Source: BP-464 sp963825415
GTDB taxonomy: Bacteria; Actinomycetota; Thermoleophilia; Solirubrobacterales; Solirubrobacteraceae
NCBI GenBank assembly: GCA_963825415.1
Contig: CAWGTD010000002.1
Coordinates: forward strand, 62,001 to 126,000
DNA: 64,000 bases
Direction of reading: 5' to 3'
The notes beneath the pieces are model-generated. The model was not told the origin of the DNA and did not search any database. It saw only the letters and a program-made list of their open reading frames with translations. Shown one piece after another: positions 16,916 through 25,594 of the stretch (position 1 is its first letter; the number at the start of each line of letters is the position of its first letter). Both the position numbers and the translations under genes were made by a program.

Positions 16916-18211
16916 TCACCAGACGGTCGCGAACGCCAGTTCGGTGACCAATGCCTGGGCGCCGAGCAGGGCCAGGACGGGCCGCAGGTGCCGGTCGGCG
17001 ACGACCGTGCTGGCGGCGACGCAGGCCAGCGGGACGAACGGCAGCCAGATCCGCTCGACCTCGGCCTTGGTGAAGCCGAGCAGCGCGGATACGACGACGA
17101 TCGCGGCCAGGGCCAGGGCGGGCGCGGAGCGCCGCACGCCGGCGACGAGCCAGGCGGCGGTGAGCGGCAACCCTGCCGTCACCGCGAACGCCACGGGGGA
17201 GCCCAGCACCCAGAACGCGTACGGGCGCTGCGTCGCGATCCCGGCGCGATAGACCGCCTCGGTCGCGCGCAGCGCGCCGAGCGGGTCATAGCCGTATCCG
17301 GCGGCCAGCACGCCGAGCAGCGCGAGGACCGCCACGCCCGAGCCGGCGGCGAGGGCGACCGCCGCGCGGGCGCCGTCGCGCCGCCAGGCGACCAGCACCG
17401 CCCAGGCGCCGATCGCCAGCAACGCCCAGGAGAGCAGCGCCGAGATCGCCAGCGCGGCGCAGCCCGCCACGCGAACCGGCAGTGCGCGCGCGCAGAGCAG
17501 CGCCGCCGTCGCGGTTCCGGCCAGGGCGAACACGGCGTCGGTCGAACTGATCCCGAACAGCACGAGCGCCGGCGCGGCGGCGGCCAGCAGCGCGCCACGC
17601 CGAGCGCTGCGCTCGTCGTTGCCCAGCGCGCGGCCGAGCGCGTAGGTCGCCGGGGTGACCGCTGCCAGCGCGGCGATGCAGAGCGCCGCCAGGCGCGGGG
17701 CCGTGTCGATTCCCGCGACGTGCATCAGCACAGGCAGGCCGGGCGGATGCCCGGCGAGGCCCACCGGCTGGCTCGGCACGAGCTCGGCGAACCGGTCGAG
17801 GAAGAAGTGCACGCCGTAGGAGAGCGACGGGAGGCCCGCGAGGACCTCGTTCTTGGCCTCGAAGCTTCCGTGCGGCCCGAGGTCGAACACACCGTCCCAG
17901 CCGCGGGTGCCGGCACGCACGCCGTTGACCGCCAGGCCGACGCCCAGCGCCGCCGCGAACCCACACGCGGCGAAGCCCACCGGCGAGCGCGGAACCGCGA
18001 GCAGGCGCGGCGCGGCCGCCGTCAGCGCGACGAGCAGCGCGACCGCGACCAGGGTCCAGACGGCATCCGCCTGTGGCCTCCAGGCCATCACGAACGGCGG
18101 CGACGCCGTACCCAGCTGCCCGCTGGCGGCGTGGACCGCGACACCCACCGCGATCACCGCGAGCGCGACGAGGCCCGCCGCGAGCACAACCAGGCTTTCG
18201 CGTTTGGTCAT
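16916..18211 (-). CDS. Polytopic membrane protein, GT-C glycosyltransferase-like
   Basis: A 431-residue protein with about ten hydrophobic helices spread over its whole length. The loop around residues 125-160 has the HPPGLPVLMH motif seen in GT-C fold lipid-linked sugar transferases, and an acidic region (DGVFDLGPHGSFEAKNEV) precedes it. No DxD at the very first loop can be assigned with certainty. It is probably a mannosyl/arabinosyl-type membrane transferase using a polyprenyl-phosphate sugar. ATG 18211 is 23 bases from the divergent lipoprotein start. The cluster context (GT2, DUF2064, epimerase, methyltransferase) supports glycan work. Confidence 0.65.
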   Translation of the reverse strand: MTKRESLVVLAAGLVALAVIAVGVAVHAASGQLGTASPPFVMAWRPQADAVWTLVAVALLVALTAAAPRLLAVPRSPVGFAACGFAAALGVGLAVNGVRAGTRGWDGVFDLGPHGSFEAKNEVLAGLPSLSYGVHFFLDRFAELVPSQPVGLAGHPPGLPVLMHVAGIDTAPRLAALCIAALAAVTPATYALGRALGNDERSARRGALLAAAAPALVLFGISSTDAVFALAGTATAALLCARALPVRVAGCAALAISALLSWALLAIGAWAVLVAWRRDGARAAVALAAGSGVAVLALLGVLAAGYGYDPLGALRATEAVYRAGIATQRPYAFWVLGSPVAFAVTAGLPLTAAWLVAGVRRSAPALALAAIVVVSALLGFTKAEVERIWLPFVPLACVAASTVVADRHLRPVLALLGAQALVTELAFATVW

Positions 18212-18234
18212 CACGGAATCGGCATGCTGACGCG

Positions 18235-19281
18235 GTGGCAATTCGCGCGACCGTGCTCTTGGCGCTCCTCCTGGCCGGCTGCGGGTCGCAGAGCGTCCAC
18301 CAGCTGCCGCCGGCCGCCGAGCCGCGCGCCAGCCCGCCGCTGACCGCACGTCCTGCCGGCCGGGTGGTGCGCGTCGGGCCGACGATCGGTCGCCTGACCG
18401 CGGGCCGCACGCAGGAGCCCGGCGGGGCACCGGAAGGCCTGGCATTCGATCCCGCCAGCGGAACGCTCGGCGTCGGCCTGCGGCGCCCGGCCGAGCTCGC
18501 GCTGCTCGACGGGACAACCGGCCAGGTGCGAAAGCGCGTGGCCCTGCCCGCCGGGCCGCGCCACCTCGCGGCGGCGCGCGGCGTCTTCTACGTCCCCGCC
18601 GAGATGGCCGACCGCCTCGTCGCCGTGCGCGCCGGCGACGGCCGCGTGCTGCGTGACACGCCCGTCGGCAGGCGCCCGCACGGCGTGGCGGTGGCCGGCG
18701 ACGCGGTCGCCGTCGGTGACGAGGACGGCAACGCCGTCGAATTCGTTCGCGCCGGACGCGTCGCGGCGCGGCTGGGGGTCGCCACACAGCCCGGCGCAGT
18801 CGCCTCGGTCGGCGACGGCCGGATCGCCGTCGTCTCGGTCCGCGAGCGGGTAGTCGAGCTCTACGACGCCCATCGGCGGCTGGCGCGCCTGCCGGCGGGC
18901 GTCGGCCCGACCCACGCGGCGGCGCTGGGCAACTGGCTGTGGGTGGTCGACACCCAGGGCGACGGGCTGCTCGTCTACCGCCTGCGGCCGTCGCTGCGAC
19001 TCGAACGCCGCGTGCGCCTGGCTCCCGGCCCCTACGGCATCGCGGTCGACCCGGTCCGGTGCCGGCTGTGGGTCACGCTCACCGGCTCCAACCGTGTCGA
19101 CGAGCTGCCCGCCCACGGCCGGCCTCACGTCCTCGCGAGCTTCCCGACCGTCCGCCAGCCCAACGACGTCGCCGTCGACTCACGCACCGGGCGCGTCTTC
19201 GTCGGGGGCCGCGCCGACGGCGTCGTCCAGCTGCTCGACCCGCCCGGCGCGCCACAGGCGAACCCCGTAGGCCACTGCTGA
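18235..19281 (+). CDS. YVTN-type beta-propeller lipoprotein
   Basis: A 348-residue secreted protein with a lipoprotein signal (hydrophobic ATVLLALLLAGC with lipobox Cys at about residue 16). The mature part has repeated propeller blades of the pattern P-x-G-[VI]-A-[VF]-D: GAPEGLAFDPASG, AGPRHLAAARG, RRPHGVAVAGD, PYGIAVDPVRC, QPNDVAVDSRTG. Such proteins bind ligands or partners at the cell surface and are often non-enzymatic. The GTG start at 18235 is the one that gives the signal peptide. It is divergent from the membrane glycosyltransferase-like gene and its 3' end overlaps the convergent membrane-protein gene by 102 nt, which is long. Confidence 0.8.
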   Translation: MAIRATVLLALLLAGCGSQSVHQLPPAAEPRASPPLTARPAGRVVRVGPTIGRLTAGRTQEPGGAPEGLAFDPASGTLGVGLRRPAELALLDGTTGQVRKRVALPAGPRHLAAARGVFYVPAEMADRLVAVRAGDGRVLRDTPVGRRPHGVAVAGDAVAVGDEDGNAVEFVRAGRVAARLGVATQPGAVASVGDGRIAVVSVRERVVELYDAHRRLARLPAGVGPTHAAALGNWLWVVDTQGDGLLVYRLRPSLRLERRVRLAPGPYGIAVDPVRCRLWVTLTGSNRVDELPAHGRPHVLASFPTVRQPNDVAVDSRTGRVFVGGRADGVVQLLDPPGAPQANPVGHC

Positions 19282-19683
19282 GAGCACGATCAGACCAGCC
19301 GTGATCGCCAGCCAGCGGCCGAGGTAGTCGGGCGGCTGGCGGCCTGACGCCCGCACGTAGTTGTCGCGTGCACGGTCGAGGATCAGCGGGAACCAGACGA
19401 GCAGCAGGGCGCCGGAGACCACCGCGACGAAGCGCACGTGGTTGACGAGCGGCACGCGGGGATGCGGCAGCACGCGCCGTACGGCCCGGTCGGCGACGTC
19501 GTAGACGGGCAGGAACACGAGGTCGTGCAGGAGGGCGGCGCCGATCAGCCACACGAAGATGTTCACCGCGCCGCGGGCGTCGGCGAGCTGCACGACCGCG
19601 TAACCCGCCCCCGCGAACACCGCGAGGTGGCCGACGAGGTGCAGCGGGCCCTCGCCGTAGGCGGCTCGCAGCCGGCCGATCAC
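19180..19683 (-). CDS. Four-helix membrane protein of the molybdoenzyme operon
   Basis: A 167-residue protein with four hydrophobic helices (LHLVGHLAVFAGAGYAVVQ; VNIFVWLIGAALLHDLVFL; HVRFVAVVSGALLLVWFP; WLAITAGLIVLSAVAYGVRLW) and an acidic C-terminal tail. Histidines occur near helix ends (GHLAVF, ALLHDLVF, VNHVRF), which could be haem or quinone sites, but this is not established. The GTG start overlaps the b561-molybdoenzyme stop (GTGA), so it is probably a partner subunit in the same complex. I do not recognise a named family. Confidence 0.65.
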   Translation of the reverse strand: MIGRLRAAYGEGPLHLVGHLAVFAGAGYAVVQLADARGAVNIFVWLIGAALLHDLVFLPVYDVADRAVRRVLPHPRVPLVNHVRFVAVVSGALLLVWFPLILDRARDNYVRASGRQPPDYLGRWLAITAGLIVLSAVAYGVRLWRAGRVEQLDDAVGAAPDEDAPGA

Positions 19684-20949
19684 GCGCGGAACTCCAGCGA
19701 CGCCACCCACTTGGTGTTGTGCACCCCGGGTAGCGCAGGGACGATGATCCGCGCCGGGAAGCCGTGGTCGAGCGACAGGTCGGCGCCGTTGACCCGCAGC
19801 GCCAGCAGCGAACGCTCGTCGGCGATCTCGTCGCTGCTGAGCGTCGCCCGCCGCAGGACCCCTCTGGGCTGCAGCGAGACGACGTCGACCGATCGCGCGT
19901 CGGGAACGCCGGCGCGTACGGCGAGGTCGCGCAACCGCACGCCCGTCCAACGCTGCGTCGTCGACCAGCCCTCGACGCAGGCGATCGGGAGGTCGCCGGT
20001 CGTCAGTTCCATCGCCAGCAGCTGCTCGCGCGACAGCGACGCGGGGCGAGCGCCGAGCAGCTGCAGGCGCCAGTCGCGGACGGTCTCCTCGGTCACCCGC
20101 GCCGTCGCCGCCGTCTTGTTGACCGCAAAGCCGTTGGGACCGCCGCCGACTGGAGTTGCGCGGAGCGAGCAGCGCGAACCTGCGCAGCGGCCCGCCGATC
20201 GTCTGGCCGGCGGTGGTGACGAACAGCGCGGCGCCGGCGGCCCCCACCAGCCCGAACAGCCCGCGCCGGCTCAGCGACGGCGGGTCGGGCTGCGGCGCGA
20301 CCAGGCCGCCGGGCACGAACGGCTCGGGGACGGTCTTCGTAAGGGACGACTTCAAGAGCGGAGCGAGCACTCCGCGCTCGCGATAGGCGCGCCGGATGAT
20401 CGGCAGCTTGACGCCGACGTGCAGGAACAGGCAGAGCGTGAAGACCCATGCCCCGTAGTAGTGGGCGACCACGAAGTTGAAGCGGAATGGGTAGTAGAGC
20501 TGGGCGTTGACGACGCCGGTGGCGAACTCGAACAGCGCGCCGCCGACCAAGCCGAGCAGCGAGATCCGCTCGAATGCGTGGCCGACGTTGCGGATCGGCG
20601 GCCAGCCGAACAGGCGCGGGATTACCGACCACAGCTTGGCCAGCAGCAGCGGGATCGCCGTCACACCCGCGGTGACGTGGAAGCCCTGGGTGCTCGCGTA
20701 CAGCCACGCCGGACTGGTGGGCCAATCGAAGACGAAGAGCTGGAAGTCGTGGGCTCGCGGGACGATCGCGTTGTGCCCGAGGTCCGGGTTGTACGCGGCG
20801 TGCGAGAGAAAGCCCGTCGCCGCCACGAGCACCACGATCGGGAACAGCAGTGAGCCGAGCGCGCTGGTCAGCCACGGGCCGCGCAGCGGGCTGCGCCAGA
20901 AGGACGGCCGCGCCGGCCCGGGCGGCGGTTCGCTCGGCAGCAGCCTCAT
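19680..20949 (-). CDS. Cytochrome b561-like membrane domain fused to sulfite-oxidase-fold molybdenum domain (frameshifted)
   Basis: Residues 1-205 hold about four helices with histidines suitable for haem b (GFLSHAAYN, GFHVTAGV, VAHYYGAWVF, LFLHVGVK). Around residue 228 comes SLSRRGLFGLVGAAGAALF, a twin-arginine signal-like segment, and then a sulfite-oxidase/YedY-type molybdopterin domain (VRDWRLQLLGA, IACVEGWSTTQRWTG with the Mo-ligand Cys, HGFPARIIVPALPG, KWVASLEF). The frame breaks near 20152-20165; removing one base joins both parts to 422 residues. The architecture implies Sec insertion of the first helices and Tat export of the folded Mo domain, with electrons passing from the outside to the quinone pool. 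Substrate unknown. Confidence 0.8.
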
Positions 20950-21581
20950 CGGCCCGCCAGCGCAGCGAAGTGCCGCGCCTCGTCCGTCCAGCGATCGATC
21001 ACGTCCAGGCCTGCGGCAGCCGCGATCGACGACAGCTCCGCGCTGCCGACGAGCGCCCATGCAAACGGTGCGCTGACCAGGTCCGGACCGACCAGCCGAA
21101 CGCTTCCGCGCCGCGTTGCGGCCGGTGCCTCGGAGCATTCGACCAGGATCTCGGCCGACGGCGCCAGCAGGGTTGCGACGCGGCGCAGGAGCCGTCCAGG
21201 GTCGCCTCCGATTCCGATGTTGCCGTCGAGCAGCAGCGCGGTGCCCCAGCTGCCCGCGCCGGGGACGTCGTCGAACACGGATCCCAGGATCACAGATGCC
21301 CCGCGGCGGCGGGCCAGCCGCACCGCCTCGCGCGAGACGTCGATGCCGATCGCCAGCACGCCACGGCGCGCCAGGTGGTGGACGTGGCGGCCGGGGCCGC
21401 AGCCGACGTCGAGCACCGGCCCGCGCGCTCTGGCCAGCAGGCGCTCGTCGGCCGCCGTCGCCTCGCCGGTGAAACGATCGAACGGGATCGCGATGCGCGA
21501 TCCGCATTCGAGCGAGAGGTGCCAGCGCCCGCCGTCCAGCGCGCGCCCGAAGATCTCGACCGGGGACGCGCCGGCCGTCAA
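20946..21581 (-). CDS. Class I SAM-dependent methyltransferase
   Basis: A 211-residue soluble enzyme. Motif I is VLDVGCGPGRHVHHLA, followed by AIGIDVSREAVRLARRRGA, ILGSVFDDVP and LLLDGNIGIGGDP. This matches small-molecule methyltransferases; no substrate can be assigned. The TTG start overlaps the DUF2064 gene stop and its stop overlaps the molybdoenzyme ATG, so it is translated in series with both. The conserved linkage of this methyltransferase with DUF2064, GT2 and the b561-molybdoenzyme is familiar from Streptomyces-type genomes (from memory). Confidence 0.85.
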   Translation of the reverse strand: MTAGASPVEIFGRALDGGRWHLSLECGSRIAIPFDRFTGEATAADERLLARARGPVLDVGCGPGRHVHHLARRGVLAIGIDVSREAVRLARRRGASVILGSVFDDVPGAGSWGTALLLDGNIGIGGDPGRLLRRVATLLAPSAEILVECSEAPAATRRGSVRLVGPDLVSAPFAWALVGSAELSSIAAAAGLDVIDRWTDEARHFAALAGR

Positions 21582-22207
21582 GCGGCAACCTCGGTGCGGT
21601 CGATCGCCCGCAACGCCGCGGCGAAGCGCCCGGCGGGCGCCGCCCGCGCCGCCAGACGAGCCGTCTCGATGTCGTCGACGTCGACCAGCGCGGGCAGGCG
21701 GGCCGGTCGCAGGCCGCGGGCGACCAGCCGCGCGTGCTGGATGGTGCCGGTGTGCGCGGTGCTCATCGGGACGCCATCGATCACCGCCGGGTCGGGTCGG
21801 GCGAGCCCGATCACCCAGTAGCCGCCGTCCGTGGTGATCCCGAGCGCCGAGCCGTGCCGCTCGGTTGCCGCCAGCGCGGCATCCAGGAGGATCGGCGTGA
21901 CCTGCGGCGTGTCCATGCCGATGATCACGACGGGCCCACCGAGATCCGCGACAGCGCATGCCAGCCGCTCGTCGAGCGGGCCACCGCGCTGGGCGACGAT
22001 GTCGATGCCGGGCCCCAGCCACCGCCCCGGCTCGCCGTCGAGCACGGCGACGCGTCGCCGGCAGCGCGTCGCGCGGACGGCATCGAACGTGTCGGCCAGA
22101 GCCGCTGCGGCCAGCGTGGCCGCCTGCTCCGGCGTGCACGGCGGGCACAGCCGCGTCTTCACCAGCCCCGGAACGGGCGCCTTGCAGATCACGGCCAGGG
22201 TCGTCAC
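21578..22207 (-). CDS. DUF2064/TIGR04282-type nucleotidyltransferase-fold glycosyltransferase
   Basis: A 209-residue protein. The opening AVICKAPVPGLVKTRL is the family signature of a GT-A/nucleotidyltransferase fold, with VVIIGMDTPQVTP providing the internal D-x-P motif and LGITTDGGYWVIGL the substrate loop. Family members sit beside glycosyltransferases in arsenosugar and other glycan clusters; the exact reaction is mostly unknown. The GTG start overlaps the GT2 stop (GTGA) and its stop overlaps the methyltransferase start. The window has no arsM-like or radical-SAM arsenosugar genes, so the product here is probably not an arsenosugar. Confidence 0.8.
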   Translation of the reverse strand: MTTLAVICKAPVPGLVKTRLCPPCTPEQAATLAAAALADTFDAVRATRCRRRVAVLDGEPGRWLGPGIDIVAQRGGPLDERLACAVADLGGPVVIIGMDTPQVTPILLDAALAATERHGSALGITTDGGYWVIGLARPDPAVIDGVPMSTAHTGTIQHARLVARGLRPARLPALVDVDDIETARLAARAAPAGRFAAALRAIDRTEVAA

Positions 22208-22848
22208 GTCAACACGCCGCGCATGTCGCGGATCGCAAGCACCGTGCCGCGCACCGACCCCGTCACCTTCGACCGCCCGATCCGCGGGTGGTACGGGACG
22301 TCGACCTCGAGCACGCGCCAGCCCGCGTCCGCGGCGCGGAGCACCATCTCCAACGGATAGCCGAACCGGCGATCGGCGAGCTTCAGCTCGAGCAAATCGG
22401 TGCGCCGGGCGGCGCGCATCGGCCCGAGGTCGCGGAGCGCGAGCCCGGTGCGGCGACGAAGCGACGTGGCGATCGCGCGATTGCCGAGTCGAGCGTGCAA
22501 CGGCCACGCGCCCCGCCCCTGCACGCGCCGCCGGCCGAGTACGAGGTCGAAGTCGCCGAGCGCGACCGGCTCGGCGACCGCAGGAAGATCGCCCGGATCC
22601 AGCGACGCGTCGCAGTCCATGAAGCACACGACGTCGGCAGTCGCGGCCTGAAGGCCGGCGTGGCAAGCCGCGCCGAAGCCTCGCTGCGACTCGATCACCA
22701 CGGTGGCGCCGAAGCTCGCCGCCAGCTCGGCCGAGCCGTCGTCAGAGCCGTTGTCGACCACGATCGCCCGGAACCCCACGGGAAGCCGCTCGAGCACCCA
22801 GGGGATCGCGCCGGCCTCGTTGAGCACCGGGAGGACGACGTCGTGCAT
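22204..22848 (-). CDS. Family 2 glycosyltransferase (DPM/ArnC-like)
   Basis: A 214-residue soluble GT-A enzyme: VVLPVLNEAGAIPWVLERLP opening, AIVVDNGSDDGS, GFGAACHAGLQAA, VCFMDCDASLDP (metal-binding D-x-D), LVLGRRR and the acceptor region GYPLEMVLRAADAG, ending PYHPRIGRSKVTGSV. It resembles polyprenyl-phosphate sugar transferases but lacks the membrane tail. ATG 22848 is chosen; ATG 22872 would add MAAGKVQS. It is first in the minus-strand run GT2, DUF2064, methyltransferase, molybdoenzyme, membrane protein, all overlapping by 4 nt, and is divergent from the epimerase with about 100 bases between. Confidence 0.85.
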   Translation of the reverse strand: MHDVVLPVLNEAGAIPWVLERLPVGFRAIVVDNGSDDGSAELAASFGATVVIESQRGFGAACHAGLQAATADVVCFMDCDASLDPGDLPAVAEPVALGDFDLVLGRRRVQGRGAWPLHARLGNRAIATSLRRRTGLALRDLGPMRAARRTDLLELKLADRRFGYPLEMVLRAADAGWRVLEVDVPYHPRIGRSKVTGSVRGTVLAIRDMRGVLT

Positions 22849-22950
22849 CGATTGGACCTTGCCCGCAGCCATGGCCGCGCACAATGAACGTTTGCGAAAC
22901 ACGGGGTCCGATCGAGCCGCCTCGAGGCCGCACTTCGTACGGTGCGCCCG

Positions 22951-24019
22951 ATGCGCGGACCGATCCTCGTCACCGGCGGCGCCGGATTCGTCGGCTCGCA
23001 CGTCGCCGAAGCGCTGCTCGCGGCGGGCGCCGACGTCCGCATCCTCGACGCCCTGCATCCGGCGGCGCACCACCGCGACGATCCCTACCTGCCGGCGGGC
23101 GCGGAGTGGCAGCAGGGCGACCTGCGCGACCCGGAGGCGGTGCGCCTGGCGATTCGCGGCGTCGGGGCCGTGTGCCATCAGGCGGCGATGGTCGGGCTCG
23201 GGCTCGACATCGGCGACCTGCCTGACTACGTCGCCAACAACGACCTCGGGACCGCGGTGCTGCTGTCAGAGCTCGCTCACGCACGGTTCCGGGGCCGGCT
23301 CGTCCTCGCCAGCAGCATGGTCGTCTACGGCGAGGGCGTCTATCGCTGCGACGAGCACGGCGCGGTGCGGCCAGGCCCGCGCAACGTCGACGACCTGGAC
23401 GCCGGCCGATTCGAGCCTCCGTGCCCCCGTTGCGGCCGGCAGCTCGCGCCGCAGCCGGTCGAAGAGGACGCGCCGCTCGAGCCGCGCAACGTCTACGCGG
23501 CGACGAAGCTTCATCAGGAGCACCTGTGCTCCGCCTACGCGCGCGAAGCCGACGGCGTGACGGTCACGGCGCTGCGCTACCACAACGTCTACGGCGCGCG
23601 AATGCCGCGCGACACGCCCTACGCGGGCGTCGCGAGCATCTTTCGCAGCGCGCTGGAGGCCGGCGCCGCGCCGCGCGTCTTCGAGGACGGCGCCCAGCGC
23701 CGTGACTTCGTCGAGGTGCGCGACGTCGCTCGCGCGAACGTGCTCGGCGCTGCTGGGCGACGAGCCGGTCGACGGGCCGCTGAACATCGCCTCCGGCGAC
23801 CCGCACACGGTCGGCGAGATGGCCACCGTGCTGCACGCCGCCGCCGGCGAGAACGGACAAGCCGCACCGGAACCCATCGTCACCGGCGAATATCGACGCG
23901 GCGACGTGCGCCACGTGTTCGCCTCCACCGACCGCGCCCGCCGCCTGCTCGGCTTCGACGCGCGGATCGAGTTCGCAGACGGCATGCGGGCCTTCAGCCG
24001 GGCGGAGCTGCGCGGCTGA
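22951..24019 (+). CDS. NAD-dependent sugar epimerase/dehydratase (frameshifted)
   Basis: An extended SDR enzyme of nucleotide-sugar metabolism. It has the Rossmann loop VTGGAGFVGSHVAEALL, LASSMVVYGEG, the catalytic tyrosine region VYAATKLHQEHL (Y-x-x-x-K), RYHNVYGARMPRDTPYAGVAS and DGAQRRDFVEVRDVARANV. The last about 100 residues (LLGDEPVDGPLNIASGDPHTV to the end) are in another frame; an extra base at 23746-23747 explains this and the corrected length is 355 residues. A loop at residues 150-165 contains PPCPRCGRQL, a C-x-x-C not typical of standard epimerases. It probably supplies the sugar used by the divergent transferase genes. Confidence 0.85.
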
Positions 24020-24035
24020 AGGCGCCGAGCCTGCG

Positions 24036-24548
24036 TCAGTCCGCGCCCACCAGGTCGTAGACCTCGGGCGCTGGAGCCGACATCACCCGATCGGCCATCT
24101 CACGCTTCATGACCTCGAGCCGTCGCTCGTCGTCGCCGTCGCGGCCCTTCGCGCGGGCGAGCAGGACGAACTCGTCGCTGACGAAGCCCTCCCTGACGAC
24201 GAGCGTCGCCTCGCGATCTCGACACCTCAGACAGAACACGAACCGCGCCCTTGCGAGACCGAGCCCGGGGCGCTCGAGCGCGGCGTCGACCACGTACCTG
24301 CCCTCCGTCACGGCACGGGTCACCAGCTCGAACCCGTCGCGCGCCCCCGGCCCGCCGAAGGCCGTGCGGATTTCGATCTCGCGTCGCTCGGGCACCAGGT
24401 CACCGGCGAGCACGGGCAACGCCCGCTCCAGGACCTTGAAGGCGTGCGCGACCCCACCCGGTGAGCCGCCGCCGTGGTAGCGGGTCATGTCCTCGTAGGA
24501 GAACGCGACCGGCTCGCCGGCGTCGAGCAGCACGAGTGCGTCGCTCAT
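24036..24548 (-). CDS. Conserved protein of unknown function, last gene of the hydrogenase run
   Basis: A 170-residue soluble protein. The N-terminal part has FSYEDMTRYHGGGSPGGVAHAFKVLERAL; the Y/F-H-G-x-x-x-P-G-G core is faintly like the FHGHxCPG motif of FmdE-type proteins but lacks its cysteine, so this is only a hint. Later comes FCLRCRDREATLVVREGF with a C-x-x-C. It starts 4 bases after the preceding 93-residue gene and so belongs to the same transcript as hypF and the nickel permease. A role in hydrogenase assembly or regulation is inferred from position alone. Confidence 0.6.
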   Translation of the reverse strand: MSDALVLLDAGEPVAFSYEDMTRYHGGGSPGGVAHAFKVLERALPVLAGDLVPERREIEIRTAFGGPGARDGFELVTRAVTEGRYVVDAALERPGLGLARARFVFCLRCRDREATLVVREGFVSDEFVLLARAKGRDGDDERRLEVMKREMADRVMSAPAPEVYDLVGAD

Positions 24549-24552
24549 CGGC

Positions 24553-24834
24553 TCAGCCGCGCAGCAGCGACCCGCCCGGCGCGACGATCCACAGCGGCTC
24601 GGCAAGCGTCGTGATCGTGGTCTCGTCGAGTTCCGCCACGGTCGCGGCGCCGGCGCTCTGCATGCGGCGTCCCAACTCGGCCCACGCTCGGGCCACCGCC
24701 GCCACCCGAGCCGTCGGGCCGAAGCCCACGGCCGCGTCGAGCTCGGACGCGCGCGCCATCACTTCGGCGTGCGTCAGCTCCCCGAACGGCTTCGCTCCGC
24801 CCGGGACGTGCACGCTGGTCGACAGGACGCTCAC
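24553..24834 (-). CDS. Small hypothetical protein in the hydrogenase run
   Basis: A 93-residue protein without cysteines, membrane segments or a motif I recognise. The sequence is mostly helical in pattern (GELTHAEVMARASELDAAVGFG, VAAVARAWAELGRRMQSAGAATVAELDETTIT) and ends PLWIVAPGGSLLRG. The GTG start overlaps the stop of the nickel permease gene (GTGA), giving strong coupling, and the next gene starts 4 bases on. It could be a small accessory or regulatory partner of the hydrogenase system; nothing in the sequence proves it. Confidence 0.5.
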   Translation of the reverse strand: MSVLSTSVHVPGGAKPFGELTHAEVMARASELDAAVGFGPTARVAAVARAWAELGRRMQSAGAATVAELDETTITTLAEPLWIVAPGGSLLRG

Positions 24835-25594
24835 AACCCGTACGTCACCACCCCGATGGCCCCGAGCGCGTACCAGGTGCCGAACAGCAGCGACGCCATG
24901 CCCATCACCGGCATGACCGCGAGGACCCGGCGCACCACCGGGCCACGGGTGAGCACGTAGCCGAACAGCGAGGAGAGCGTCGCCATCGACGCGGCCGCCG
25001 CGGCGGCAAAGACGAGCAGCGCCAGCGCGGCGGCGGCGTGATCGGGGATGGCCGCGAGCAGCAGCACGCCGATGCCGGCGCTGCCGCCGATGCCATGCAC
25101 GAGGCCGATTCCGTAGGCCTGCCGGCTGCGTGCGCCCCAGGCGCCGTTCCGGCTCGTGGGAGTGCTCGTGCGAGCCCGCTTCGCGGTGTGGGTGCAGGTG
25201 GCGGTGGCGCGCGACCCCGTGGCGATGCTCGTGGACATGGAAGGCACCAGCGCGCCAGCGGGTGAGCAGGCGCGCGGCGAGCCCGACGATCATCACGCCG
25301 ACAAGGAACTCGGCCACCTGCTCGACCTGCGCGGGCAGGTAGCTTCGGAAGAGCACGATCGGCAGGCCGAAGAGAAACAGCGTCGTCCCGTGGCCGGCCC
25401 CCCAGGACAGGCCCGAGCCACGCTGCCCGGCGCTTGCCGCCCTCGGGCTCGATGGCGATCAGCGTCGACACCGCCGCCAGATGGTCGGGGTCCGTCGCGT
25501 GGCGCAGCCCGACGAGCAGGGCCACCGCGACGACCACCGCGAACGTCGCGCCGCCGCCCATCAGCTCGGCGATCCGCTCGTCAATCCCGAACAT
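24831..25594 (-). CDS. NiCoT-type nickel permease (two frame errors)
   Basis: A predicted 253-residue membrane transporter supplying Ni for the hydrogenase centre. The N-terminal helix carries LRHATDPDHLAAV, the H-x4-D-H signature of nickel/cobalt permeases, and a later helix has IGLVHGIGGSAGIG. A histidine-rich loop (HVHEHRHG, HRHLHPHR, HEHSHEPE) lies between helices. Three frames must be joined: an extra G in CCC 25412-25414 (plus strand) and one in CCCC 25135-25138. Both corrections give continuous sequence (WLGLSWGAGHGTT; RRLGARSRQAYG). The ATG at 25594 lies inside the 3' end of hypF. Confidence 0.8.

Noticed and set aside
21578..22848. Arsenosugar biosynthesis operon
   Set aside because: The DUF2064/TIGR04282 and GT2 proteins occur in such operons, but arsM and arsS-type radical SAM genes are missing and the other neighbours point elsewhere.
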